From Atopobiaceae bacterium (GTDB lineage Bacteria > Actinomycetota > Coriobacteriia > Coriobacteriales > Atopobiaceae), in assembly GCA_022655215.1 (NCBI GenBank), contig JALCUE010000001.1, positions 744,001 through 808,000 of the forward strand: a stretch of 64,000 bases of DNA, in the 5' to 3' direction. The first letter of the stretch is position 1. The number at the start of each line of letters is the position of its first letter. Below are positions 8,758 through 16,804 of the stretch, piece by piece. The notes below the pieces were generated by a model. The model was not told where the DNA came from. It saw only the letters and a list, made by a program, of their open reading frames with translations, and searched no databases. Position numbers and translations under genes: made by a program.

Positions 8758-10628
8758 CAGGAGATCCGTACGCCGGAGCGGGGACGGGCGCCGCTCTCAC
8801 GGCCAACGTGTCTGGCTCGATGTCAGGGGGCCTCGGCGGACACGGCTCTGACGAGTCGGACATGACCGCGGCCGAGACGACGCGGAGGCTCCTCGCCTTC
8901 GTCGCCCCACACGCCGCCGAGTGCGTCGGCGCATTCCTCTCGGCCGTAGCGACCGTACTCCTCCAGCTCTACGTCCCGATCCTCATCGGTAATGCCATCG
9001 ACCTCATGGTGGGCCCATCCGAGGTCGACCTCACCTCGCTCATGCACGTCGCCATGATCCTCGCCACCGTGGTCGTCGGCGCAGCCGTGACGCAGTGGCT
9101 GCAGGGATATCTCACGAACAGGCTGACGTACAAGACGGTCCAGGACATGAGGTGCAAGGCCTTCTCGAAGATACGGCGCCTTCCCGTCTCCCTCATCGAC
9201 TCACATCCGCACGGCGACCTCATCTCGAGGGTCGTGAACGACGTCGATCAGGTGGGTGACGGTCTTCTCCAAGGGCTCACGCAGCTCTTCCAAGGAATCG
9301 TGACGATCGTCGGCACGCTCGCGTTCATGCTCTCGATCTCGGTGCCCGTCGCGATCATCGTCATCGTCGTGACGCCGCTGTCACTCGTGGTCGCCACGCT
9401 CGTCACGCGGATGTCCCACCGCAGCTTCATGGCCCAGCAGGCCATCCAGGGGGAGATGGGCGGCTACGTGGAGGAGATGGTGGGAAACCAGCGACTCGTC
9501 GCCGCGTTCCGTCACACCTCTCAGTCCGTTGCGGGTTTCGAGGACCTCGATTCGAGACTGTATGAGGCAGGCGAGAGGGCCCAGTTCGCGAGCTCGCTAT
9601 CCAACCCCTCCACAAGGTTCGTCAACAACGTCATCTATGCGATCGTCGGGGTCGTAGGCTGCATATGCGTCGTCACCGGCATCCCCTCACGACTCACCGT
9701 CGGCCAGGTCCAGAGCTTCCTGTCCTATGCGAACCAGTACACGAAGCCCTTCAACGAGATCACCTCCGTGTTGACGCAGGTCCAGACCGCCTATGCATCA
9801 GCCAGGCGACTCTTCGAGTTCCTCGATGCCGAGGAGGAGAGTCCCGACAAGCCGGATGCGACGGAGCTTCGGGGCGTGAAGGGGAACGTGACCCTCGAAG
9901 ACGTCTTCTTCTCATACGACCCCGCGAGAAGGCTCCTGGAGAACATCGACGTGGATGCGAAGCCCGGCAGCCACATTGCACTCGTCGGGCCGACCGGCTG
10001 CGGGAAGACCACCCTCATCAACCTCCTTCTCAGGTTCTATGACGTCGATGCGGGTCGTGTCCTCGTGGACGGGAACGACGTCCGCGACGTCACGCGGGAC
10101 TCGCTCAGGAAGTCGTTCGGGATGGTGCTCCAGGACACCTGGCTCTTCGAGGGGACCGTACGCGACAACATAGCGTACGGCAGGCCCGAGGCGACCGACG
10201 AGGAGGTCCGCAAGGCCGCCGCGGACGCGCTCGCGGACACGTTCATCGAGCGGCTTCCCATGGGCTATGACACCGTCATCGGCGAGGATGGCGGATCGCT
10301 TTCCCAAGGCCAGAGGCAACTCCTCTGCATCGCGCGCGTCATGCTCATGGACCCGGCGATCCTGTTGCTCGACGAGGCCACGAGCTCGATCGACACGCGC
10401 ACGGAGGCGATCGTGCAGCGCGCCTTCGATCGGATGTGCGCAGGCAGGACGAGCCTCATCGTCGCGCACAGACTCTCGACCGTGAGGGATGCGGACTGCA
10501 TCCTCGTCATGCGTGACGGGCATATCGTGGAGAGGGGGAGCCACGACGAGCTTCTGGCTGCCCATGGGTTCTACCGGGACCTTTACGAGAGCCAGTTCGC
10601 GGCGACGGCGAGTCGGGAGGATCTCTAG
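8754..10628 (+). CDS. ABC exporter half-transporter with canonical ATPase site
   Basis: This is the catalytically competent partner of the preceding gene (624 residues). A ~45-residue Gly/Thr-rich N-terminal extension precedes six membrane helices and a nucleotide-binding domain with Walker A GPTGCGKTT. The catalytic E541 is in LLLDEATSSID and the switch H572 is in IVAHRLS. Its signature motif is LSQGQ rather than LSGGQ, a substitution often found in the canonical half of heterodimeric exporters. The start overlaps the upstream stop (ATGA). Its stop overlaps by 4 bp the stop of the convergent MGMT-family gene. Confidence 0.93.
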   Translation: MTGDPYAGAGTGAALTANVSGSMSGGLGGHGSDESDMTAAETTRRLLAFVAPHAAECVGAFLSAVATVLLQLYVPILIGNAIDLMVGPSEVDLTSLMHVAMILATVVVGAAVTQWLQGYLTNRLTYKTVQDMRCKAFSKIRRLPVSLIDSHPHGDLISRVVNDVDQVGDGLLQGLTQLFQGIVTIVGTLAFMLSISVPVAIIVIVVTPLSLVVATLVTRMSHRSFMAQQAIQGEMGGYVEEMVGNQRLVAAFRHTSQSVAGFEDLDSRLYEAGERAQFASSLSNPSTRFVNNVIYAIVGVVGCICVVTGIPSRLTVGQVQSFLSYANQYTKPFNEITSVLTQVQTAYASARRLFEFLDAEEESPDKPDATELRGVKGNVTLEDVFFSYDPARRLLENIDVDAKPGSHIALVGPTGCGKTTLINLLLRFYDVDAGRVLVDGNDVRDVTRDSLRKSFGMVLQDTWLFEGTVRDNIAYGRPEATDEEVRKAAADALADTFIERLPMGYDTVIGEDGGSLSQGQRQLLCIARVMLMDPAILLLDEATSSIDTRTEAIVQRAFDRMCAGRTSLIVAHRLSTVRDADCILVMRDGHIVERGSHDELLAAHGFYRDLYESQFAATASREDL

Positions 10629-10951
10629 GCATTCCATCCGCATGAGTCGAGGTCGACCTTGCCGTCAGTGAGGAAGACGACCCCCTCATCGGCGAGGAGG
10701 GATCTCTGGACCTCAGGTCCGCCGAACGCGAAGCCAGATGACACCGACCCGTCCTTGAAGACGACCCTGTGGCAGGGGATGACGCCCGGACGGGGGTTCC
10801 TGTGCAGAGCCCATCCAACCATCCTCGCGCACCTCGGCGAGCCGGCGAGTCGGGCGACTTGTCCGTACGATGCGACCTTGCCTCTGGGTATCCGGCAGAC
10901 GACCTCGTAGACCCTGTCACCGAAACCGGAGGGCCCCTCATGCTCCGCCAT
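10625..10951 (-). CDS. Single-domain MGMT family protein
   Basis: At 108 residues this has only the C-terminal DNA-binding/alkyl-acceptor domain of O6-alkylguanine-DNA alkyltransferases. IPRGKVASYGQVA (21-33), the RN hinge and PCHRVV with the alkyl-acceptor C60 are intact. Alkyltransferase-like proteins of this size typically have tryptophan instead of that cysteine. Retention of C60 points to a true but short methyltransferase or a member of the small MGMT-family class. The N-terminal Ada-like subdomain is absent. It is convergent with the ABC exporter genes and divergent from the cysteine hydrolase downstream. Confidence 0.85.
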   Translation of the reverse strand: MAEHEGPSGFGDRVYEVVCRIPRGKVASYGQVARLAGSPRCARMVGWALHRNPRPGVIPCHRVVFKDGSVSSGFAFGGPEVQRSLLADEGVVFLTDGKVDLDSCGWNA

Positions 10952-11045
10952 GGTACGACCTCTCTACATGGCGGACCGAAGGGCCCGCACTTTGATGGAA
11001 CACGTATGATAGCTGACGACAATGGCACCCAAGAGGGGAGAGACC

Positions 11046-11606
11046 ATGGGAATCGACGCCAAGAGAACCGCCCTGCTCGTGATCGACGTCCTCGAGGGCG
11101 GCGATCACGACGCCGTCTACGATCACGCCATCGAGTCCTTCGAGAACTCCTGCGTCGCCGTGGTGGACGCGTGCCGCGTGGTGGGGATCCAAGTCATCTT
11201 CTGCAACGACGCGCACAGGAGCGGAACGGATCGCGAACTCGCCCTCTGGGGAGACCATGGGATAGCGGGAAGTCCCGAGGCGCGGACGGCCTCTGCCCTT
11301 GGTGCATGTGAGAGCGACATCACGATCCCGAAGCGTCGCTACGACGCATTCTTCCAGACCGACCTCGACCTCACTCTCAGGGAACTTGGTGTGGACACGG
11401 TCATCGCGATCGGATGCGACACGAACATCTGCGTCCTCCAGACCCTCGCGGGAGCGTTCTTCAGGAACTACGGCTCCATCGTGGTCGAGGAGGCCATGAG
11501 GACGTTCCTCGTGGGGACGCAGGAGGAGGGAATCGAATACTTCAAGCGTTGTTATGGAACAAGGGTGCTTGACCTCGAGGGGTTCCTCCGGTCGATCGCC
11601 GAATAG
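11046..11606 (+). CDS. Isochorismatase-family cysteine hydrolase
   Basis: This 186-residue protein has the isochorismatase/nicotinamidase fold. The catalytic triad can be placed as D14 (LLVIDV), K96 (IPKRRYDAF) and C129 (GCDTNICV); the presence of cysteine marks it as an amidohydrolase-type member rather than a true isochorismatase. The substrate may be nicotinamide, a carbamate or another amide, and cannot be read from sequence. ATG 11046 follows GAGGGGAGAG. It is monocistronic and lies just upstream of tRNA-Pro. Confidence 0.88.
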   Translation: MGIDAKRTALLVIDVLEGGDHDAVYDHAIESFENSCVAVVDACRVVGIQVIFCNDAHRSGTDRELALWGDHGIAGSPEARTASALGACESDITIPKRRYDAFFQTDLDLTLRELGVDTVIAIGCDTNICVLQTLAGAFFRNYGSIVVEEAMRTFLVGTQEEGIEYFKRCYGTRVLDLEGFLRSIAE

Positions 11607-11640
11607 GCCTGTTCGAGGTGCATTCGCACGAAACGGGGTC

Positions 11641-11669
11641 TTGCGACCGCAAAACTCTCGTGGTAGAGT
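11641..11669 (+). promoter_or_regulatory. Promoter of tRNA-Pro
   Basis: TTGCGA (11641-11646), a 17-bp spacer and TAGAGT (11664-11669) form a sigma-70-type promoter 28 bp upstream of the mature tRNA 5' end. It is assigned by eye from spacing and position. Confidence 0.6.
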
Positions 11670-11696
11670 TCCCTTTGCTGCCTCTTGGCGGCTTTA

Positions 11697-11773
<77 letters not shown>

Positions 11774-11781
11774 AGAAAGAT

Positions 11782-11817
11782 GCAGCCCAGGGGCCTAGTT
11801 GCCTCTGGGCTGCTTTC
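11782..11817 (+). terminator. Rho-independent terminator after tRNA-Pro
   Basis: The arms GCAGCCCAGGGGC (11782-11794) and GCCTCTGGGCTGC (11801-11813) form a long stem with one G-T pair, followed by TTTCTT. The A-rich flank on the other side would also allow termination of minus-strand transcripts. Confidence 0.85.
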
Positions 11818-11948
11818 TTATCATCACGGACTGCGGGATGATTGCGAGCAGCGTTGTCCTTGATGGGTGGATTCGCTGCCCAGGCGCTCGGCTTGATGGA
11901 GCCATGGGGTATCATCTTTCACGTCCTGACACGATCATGGAGGGTGAT

Positions 11949-12623
11949 GTGGCGACAAATGGCCAGCAGCAGGGGATAGACGACACACTCGGAACCCCTG
12001 ACAATCCCTCACGTAAGATTCTGACCGTGGCGAATGTGATCACGGTGTGCCGTTTGCTCCTTACCATCGTGTTCCTCGTGCTCTTCATCCGAAACGAGAA
12101 CCGATACATCGCCCTCGCGATCTACGCCGTCGCCGCATGCACTGATTGGCTCGACGGTCAGATCGCTCGAAGGACGCAGACGGTGAGCTGGTTCGGCAAG
12201 ATCCTCGACCCCATCGTCGACAGGGCTCTTCTCTTCACCGGCGTACTCGGCCTCATGATCCGCGGGGAGCTTCCCGTGTGGGTCGCGTGCATCGTCATCG
12301 GACGTGATGTCTACCTTGGAATCGGCGCCCTGATCGTCAGACGCTATCGCGAGCGTCCCATCGACGTCGTCTACATCGGCAAGGTGACGACCGCGCTCCT
12401 CATGTTCGGCTTCTGCGACCTTCTACTCGGGGCCCCCGTCATCGAGGGGCTAGGGCTCGCGAACGTCAGCTGGCTGCCCCTCCTCAACTCGCAGGCGGCC
12501 CCCGCAGGCTTGCTGTTCGTCTATGCAGGCGTCGTCTGCTCGATACTCACGGCGTGCATCTACACCTACAAGGGTGTCCTCGTCAGACGTGAGTCGCTGG
12601 CGGGACGCGGGGCCGAGGCCTAG
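11949..12623 (+). CDS. CDP-alcohol phosphatidyltransferase (second PgsA-like paralogue)
   Basis: This 224-residue membrane enzyme carries the complete CDP-alcohol phosphotransferase motif D66-x2-DG-x2-AR-x8-G-x3-D87-x3-D91 and several hydrophobic helices. The family joins CDP-diacylglycerol to an alcohol (glycerol phosphate, phosphatidylglycerol, inositol phosphate). A second, more typical pgsA lies at 39864-40466, so this paralogue may do a different step, for example cardiolipin or another phospholipid head group; this is inference. GTG 11949 has GGAGGG at ideal distance; ATG 11937 is an in-frame alternative. It directly abuts the D,D-carboxypeptidase gene. Confidence 0.88.
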   Translation: MATNGQQQGIDDTLGTPDNPSRKILTVANVITVCRLLLTIVFLVLFIRNENRYIALAIYAVAACTDWLDGQIARRTQTVSWFGKILDPIVDRALLFTGVLGLMIRGELPVWVACIVIGRDVYLGIGALIVRRYRERPIDVVYIGKVTTALLMFGFCDLLLGAPVIEGLGLANVSWLPLLNSQAAPAGLLFVYAGVVCSILTACIYTYKGVLVRRESLAGRGAEA

Positions 12624-13778
12624 ATGAAAGCGCCGAAGCGACTCCTCTCCCTTCTGCTCCTGACCTTCGTGCTTGTGATGTCCACGCTTTCGCTCCCTGC
12701 CCACGCCTTCGCATCGACGAGTGAGCCGGATCTCACGGAGGCACAATCCGCGATCGTCTGCGACGATGCCGGGAACGTCCTTTGGAGCAAGGATGCGGAT
12801 GCCGAGATGCCGATGGCCTCCATCACCAAGATCATGACCGCGATGGTCGCGCTCGACTCCGGCGTCTCGATGGATACGGTCTGCCAGCTCGGAGACCTCA
12901 CACTCGATGAGAACGCACAGCTCGCTGGCTACAAGTCCGGGACCACCGCAACGTTCGGCGACCTCATGCGCGTGATGCTCGTCTACTCCGCCAACGACGC
13001 CGCCACCTACGTGGCACGCGAGGTCGCTGGCTCGGAGGACGCGTTCGTCGACCTCATGAACCAGAAGGCCCAAGAGCTCGGGATGACGCACACCCACTTC
13101 AAGAACGTCCATGGACTCGAGGAGGACGGTCACTACTCGAGTGCCTCCGATCTCGTCATCATGGGCCGATATGCCATGCTCAACTACCCCTTCATCCGCA
13201 AGATGGTGCATACCAGCCCCATCACCGTCGATGTCAACGGCGTCGCGACGAGCTTCGAGACGACAGACGAGCTCATGGGGCTGTATGACGGCATGCTCGG
13301 CATCAAGACCGGCGCGATCGACGGCAGCTACACCTTCCTGGGCTGCTCGAGCAGGGACGGCGTGACGCTCTATACCGCCGTCCTCGGCTGCTCGACGAAG
13401 TGGGGGAGGTTCCAGGACACCGAGAACCTCATGGATTGGGCCTACGACACATACTCCGACCGCACCCTCGCCTCGCCTGCCTCCGGTGTCGTCATCTATC
13501 CGTTCGCCTATCATTTCGGATACTCATGCGTGCTCACCGCCGATTCGAAGACGGATGGTATGGTCTGGCCCGACGGCGAGGACGTCACCTACACGAAGGT
13601 GATCGCCAAGTCAGGCACCCTCACCGTCCCTTCGAGCACGCTAGGCGTCTGCCTCTGGACGCAGTCCGGTCGTGTGGTGGGGGCAACTTCTTACACGACG
13701 TCCGCGAAGCTCGTGAGGACACCGTCATTCGGGCCCTTCAACTCGCTCCTCTTCACGAACCTGACTGATGCCGCATGA
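12624..13778 (+). CDS. D-alanyl-D-alanine carboxypeptidase (class A penicillin-binding-protein fold)
   Basis: This is a secreted serine D,D-peptidase that trims the terminal D-Ala of peptidoglycan stem peptides. A signal peptide covers about residues 1-30 (LPAHAFA). The three active-site motifs are SITK (66-69), SAN (122-124) and KTG (228-230). At 384 residues it is typical of DacA/DacF enzymes including the C-terminal beta domain, though no clear terminal amphipathic helix is visible. It follows the CDP-alcohol transferase without a gap and overlaps the next gene by 4 bp (ATGA). Confidence 0.94.
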   Translation: MKAPKRLLSLLLLTFVLVMSTLSLPAHAFASTSEPDLTEAQSAIVCDDAGNVLWSKDADAEMPMASITKIMTAMVALDSGVSMDTVCQLGDLTLDENAQLAGYKSGTTATFGDLMRVMLVYSANDAATYVAREVAGSEDAFVDLMNQKAQELGMTHTHFKNVHGLEEDGHYSSASDLVIMGRYAMLNYPFIRKMVHTSPITVDVNGVATSFETTDELMGLYDGMLGIKTGAIDGSYTFLGCSSRDGVTLYTAVLGCSTKWGRFQDTENLMDWAYDTYSDRTLASPASGVVIYPFAYHFGYSCVLTADSKTDGMVWPDGEDVTYTKVIAKSGTLTVPSSTLGVCLWTQSGRVVGATSYTTSAKLVRTPSFGPFNSLLFTNLTDAA

Positions 13779-14644
13779 CGAAGGACGTCGACGGGCAACG
13801 GCCCCTCGTAGGTTGCCTGCTCTATGACGAGCATGCGCTCCTCGGCGCAACGTTCGTCGCCGACCCATACGGGGTCCTCGTCCCGGATTTCTACGGGGAC
13901 GGCAACGGTGAGCCTGAGGCCTTCGACAGCGGATGCGCACTCACTGACGTCTCCGGCATGAGGACTCTCCTCGTCTCTGGGGTGAGCGCCTCCGAGTTCG
14001 TCCCGATCGTGGCGACGTGTGAGGCGCTGCAGGTAGGGGAGGTCTCCTGGTCGCTTGTCCTCGCAGGCGACGGAGGTATCGTGGCCTGCGTCCTCCTCGC
14101 ACGGACCGGAGACGACGAGTACGTCTTCTGGTGTCCGCAGGAAAGGGCGTCCGCCCTTGACGAATGGCTCACGGCCCTTGCCGAGGCGGAGCAGGACGGC
14201 GTGAGGCCCTTCAAGGGACTCTCCGTCGCCGATGTCACAGGGAGGTTGGAGACGCTCCTGCTGGCGGGCCCCAGCTCAGAGGAGGTCCTTTCCGACTATC
14301 TCTCCGATGGCGAGTCGATTCCCATTCCCGGCCACATCGAGCAGCTTCTGCTCGACTCGACGGAGTGCCTCGCCGGAAGCGTCACCCTTGGCCCTGATGT
14401 CCTCACCCTCGTCCTCGTCCCCACTCCGAAGGCCCGAGTCTTCTGGAGGAGCCTGCTCTCCTTCGAGCAGGTCGTGCCCGTGGGCCTTTCGGCCCTTTGG
14501 GCGCGGATCGGCTCCTCCATGCCCGGCGCCCTCGAACTGGCGGATGAGCCTGACACTCATCCGAAACCGGCTGAAGCGGGTCTCGAGTCGCTCATGAGGG
14601 GGAACCACGACTTCGTGGGAGCGAGGGGTCTCGTCAAGGCGTGA
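13775..14644 (+). CDS. Hypothetical protein, possible GcvT/YgfZ-like fold
   Basis: This 289-residue soluble protein was not recognised with confidence. Several stretches resemble the aminomethyltransferase (GcvT/YgfZ) family: LTDVSGMRTLLVSGVSASEF (56-75) resembles the 'DLS...V.G.DA..fL' block. A 'DEYVFWCPQERA' segment near 112 resembles the 'yllv.na...' strand. The C-terminal NHDFVGARGLVKA resembles the 'G.DF.GreaL' ending. No glycine-cleavage genes are nearby. Its start overlaps the dacA-like stop by 4 bp, so it is cotranslated with a cell-wall enzyme. A folate-binding or Fe-S assembly role would be inference only. Confidence 0.6.
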   Translation: MTKDVDGQRPLVGCLLYDEHALLGATFVADPYGVLVPDFYGDGNGEPEAFDSGCALTDVSGMRTLLVSGVSASEFVPIVATCEALQVGEVSWSLVLAGDGGIVACVLLARTGDDEYVFWCPQERASALDEWLTALAEAEQDGVRPFKGLSVADVTGRLETLLLAGPSSEEVLSDYLSDGESIPIPGHIEQLLLDSTECLAGSVTLGPDVLTLVLVPTPKARVFWRSLLSFEQVVPVGLSALWARIGSSMPGALELADEPDTHPKPAEAGLESLMRGNHDFVGARGLVKA

Positions 14645-14695
14645 TCGCTTCTGGCGTGCTAGCCTTCAAACAGGACGACCAGAGGAGGACATGGC

Positions 14696-15877
14696 ATGCG
14701 CCACGATTTCACGACGAGACCTGACAGGGCCGGTACCGGTTCTTCGAAATGGAGCTCGATGGTCGAGGCTGGTGGGGATCCCGCCAAGGGAATCGTGCCC
14801 CTGTCCGTCGCGGACATGGAATTCGTCGAGGCTCCAGAGATCGTCGAGGCTCTGAGGTCATTCGCCTCCGATGCGGTCTTCGGCTATACCGAACCGACGG
14901 ATTCCTACTATGACGCCTGCATCTCCTGGCAGACGAGGAGGCATGGCTGGACGCCCTCGCGCGATTGGATGGTCCTCTCGCCAGGAGTGGTCCCTGCACT
15001 CTTCAACGCGGTCAAATGCCTGACCGAACCTGGCGACGCGATCATCATCCAGCCCCCCGTCTACTATCCCTTCAGGTGGGCGGCGGAGCGGACCGGACGA
15101 GACGTCATAGAGAACCCGCTCATCCTGGACGGGGACAATCGTTACCTCATCGACTTCGACGACCTGGCCGAGAAGGCCGCCGACCCCCAGGCGAGGATGC
15201 TCATCCTTTGCAGTCCCCACAACCCCGTGGGACGCGTCTGGGATCGCGAGGAGTTGCGTCGGCTGGTGGACATATGCCTCGAGAACGACGTGTTCATCGT
15301 CTCGGACGAGATACACGACGGCCTGATCATGCCCGGATACCACCACACCACGCTCATGAACGTCATGACGCCGGACGAGTGGGATCGTTGCATGGTCTGC
15401 ACGGCACCCTCCAAGACCTTCAACCTCGCAGGATGCCAGTGCTCGAACATCTTCATCCCGTCGGGAGACGTGCGCGAACGGTTCGAGCACGGGTTCGGCA
15501 TGAGCGCCATCGAATCCCTCAACTGCTTCTCGTATGTCGCGTGCACCGCCGCCTACGAGAGCTGTGATGCCTGGCTCGACGAGCTCATCGACGTCATATG
15601 GACGAACCACGAACTCGTCGCGGACCGCCTGTCCTCGTTCAGACCCGAAGCGACCGTCTTCGACCTCGAGGGCACCTATCTCCAGTGGGTGGACCTCAGA
15701 TGTCTTGGCCTCGATGCCGACCGGCTGGAGTCACTCATGCACGAGGCCGATCTCTACCTGGACGAGGGTCATCTATTCGGACGCGAGGGAGACGGATTCG
15801 AGAGAATCAACCTCGCCTGCCCGACCTCCGTCATCGAAGAGTCGCTCGACAGGCTCCAACACGTGTTGACCATCTGA
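14696..15877 (+). CDS. PLP-dependent C-S lyase (MalY/PatB family aminotransferase fold)
   Basis: This 393-residue fold-type I PLP enzyme has the MalY/PatB pattern: an early PLSVADMEF segment, FGYTEPT, SPHNPVGRVW, SDEIHDGL and the PLP-binding K240 in APSKTFNLAG. Members cleave cystathionine or cysteine-S-conjugates to pyruvate, ammonia and a thiol, and some regulate transcription. ATG 14696 lies 7 bp after AGGAGG; a closer ATG at 14691 is out of frame. The next gene, ridA, removes the reactive enamine/imine intermediates that such lyases release, which makes a coherent pair. Confidence 0.93.
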   Translation: MRHDFTTRPDRAGTGSSKWSSMVEAGGDPAKGIVPLSVADMEFVEAPEIVEALRSFASDAVFGYTEPTDSYYDACISWQTRRHGWTPSRDWMVLSPGVVPALFNAVKCLTEPGDAIIIQPPVYYPFRWAAERTGRDVIENPLILDGDNRYLIDFDDLAEKAADPQARMLILCSPHNPVGRVWDREELRRLVDICLENDVFIVSDEIHDGLIMPGYHHTTLMNVMTPDEWDRCMVCTAPSKTFNLAGCQCSNIFIPSGDVRERFEHGFGMSAIESLNCFSYVACTAAYESCDAWLDELIDVIWTNHELVADRLSSFRPEATVFDLEGTYLQWVDLRCLGLDADRLESLMHEADLYLDEGHLFGREGDGFERINLACPTSVIEESLDRLQHVLTI

Positions 15878-15888
15878 GAGGAGCATCC

Positions 15889-16266
15889 ATGAAGTACCCG
15901 ATCAACTCAACCGGAGCGCCCGCGGCCATTGGCCCCTATTCCCAGGGAACCACCGCGGCCAGGTTCGTCTTCGTCTCCGGACAGATCGCCGTCGATCCTA
16001 CCACGGGCAAGATGGTCGAGGGCGGCGTCGGCGCGCAGACATCCCGATGCATCACGAACATGGAGGCAGTCCTCACGGAACTCGACCTCACGCTCGAGGA
16101 CGTCACGAAGACGACGGTCTTCCTCACGAGCATGGATGACTTCGAGCAGATGAACGAGGTCTATGGGGAGCACTTCTCAGCACCGGAGCCCGCCAGGACC
16201 ACCGTCGCCGTCGCGGCCCTACCCAAGGGAGCGATCGTCGAGATCGAGTGCATCGCCTGCAGGTGA
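15889..16266 (+). CDS. ridA: RidA-family 2-iminobutanoate/2-iminopropanoate deaminase
   Basis: This 125-residue RidA/YjgF protein hydrolyses reactive enamine/imine intermediates formed by PLP-dependent dehydratases and lyases. The family pattern is clear: IGPYSQG (14-20), FVSGQI (28-33) and the active-site arginine R103 in EPARTTV with the C-terminal KGAIVEIE strand. ATG 15889 follows GAGAGGAGCATCC, 11 bp after the stop of the C-S lyase gene. Cotranscription with a PLP enzyme that makes 2-aminoacrylate fits its detoxifying role. Confidence 0.95.
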   Translation: MKYPINSTGAPAAIGPYSQGTTAARFVFVSGQIAVDPTTGKMVEGGVGAQTSRCITNMEAVLTELDLTLEDVTKTTVFLTSMDDFEQMNEVYGEHFSAPEPARTTVAVAALPKGAIVEIECIACR

Positions 16267-16325
16267 GCGGCCGCTCCGCCGTCATTCCCCGGCACTCGGC
16301 ATAAGGATGTGGCAGAACCTGAGGG

Positions 16326-16343
16326 TGAGGTACAATCACCTCA
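16326..16343. promoter_or_regulatory. Palindrome over the -10 region of the garA promoter
   Basis: TGAGGT-N6-ACCTCA is a perfect 6-bp inverted repeat whose arms flank and overlap TACAAT (16331-16336), a good -10 hexamer about 40 bp before the garA start. No convincing -35 is seen. A regulator could bind here; the adjacent MerR-type gene is one candidate. Confidence 0.5.
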
Positions 16344-16376
16344 GAAGACATCGACAGCAATAGGGGGTCCGTGCAT

Positions 16377-16802
16377 ATGGACAACGAGATCAACGGCGCC
16401 GAGGAGAAGGACTCAACCACCATCTTCCGCATGCCATCCTCGGATGCGACCGTCCCCGACCTCATGAGCAGGGACAGGCTCGAGCACCCTACGCTGAGCA
16501 TCATCAAGGGGCCTCAGACGGGCGTGACCTTCGTGCTCGACAAGCCGGAGATCACCATCGGCCGTGATCCTCGCAACAGCGTCTTCCTGAATGACATGAC
16601 GGTCTCGCGTCACCATGCGAAGATAGAGTTCAACGGTACGCACGTGACGATCGAGGATCTTGGCTCCCTCAACGGCACCTGGGTCGACGGCGCGATCGTG
16701 AACAAGGCGTTCCTGGACGACGGTTCTACCGTCCAGGTCGGTACCTTCCGCATGGTGTTCCATACCACGCAGGGCACCGAGAGAATCGCCACCGGACAGT
16801 AG
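16377..16802 (+). CDS. garA: FHA-domain protein of the GarA/OdhI type
   Basis: This 141-residue protein has a short disordered N-terminus and one FHA phosphothreonine-binding domain (about 40-130). FHA hallmarks are GRD (62-64), SRHHA (77-81) and SLNGT (97-101). The N-terminal DSTTIFR (12-18) aligns with the ETTSVFR phosphorylation site of mycobacterial GarA, and the C-terminal VQVGTFRMVF matches GarA's VQIGKFRLVF. GarA/OdhI binds and inhibits 2-oxoglutarate and glutamate enzymes until phosphorylated by a Ser/Thr kinase, after which it binds its own phosphosite. ATG 16377 is 9 bp after AGGGGG; GTG 16371 is less likely. The ftsR gene follows at 2 bp, as in other Actinobacteria. Confidence 0.85.
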   Translation: MDNEINGAEEKDSTTIFRMPSSDATVPDLMSRDRLEHPTLSIIKGPQTGVTFVLDKPEITIGRDPRNSVFLNDMTVSRHHAKIEFNGTHVTIEDLGSLNGTWVDGAIVNKAFLDDGSTVQVGTFRMVFHTTQGTERIATGQ

Positions 16803-16804
16803 CC

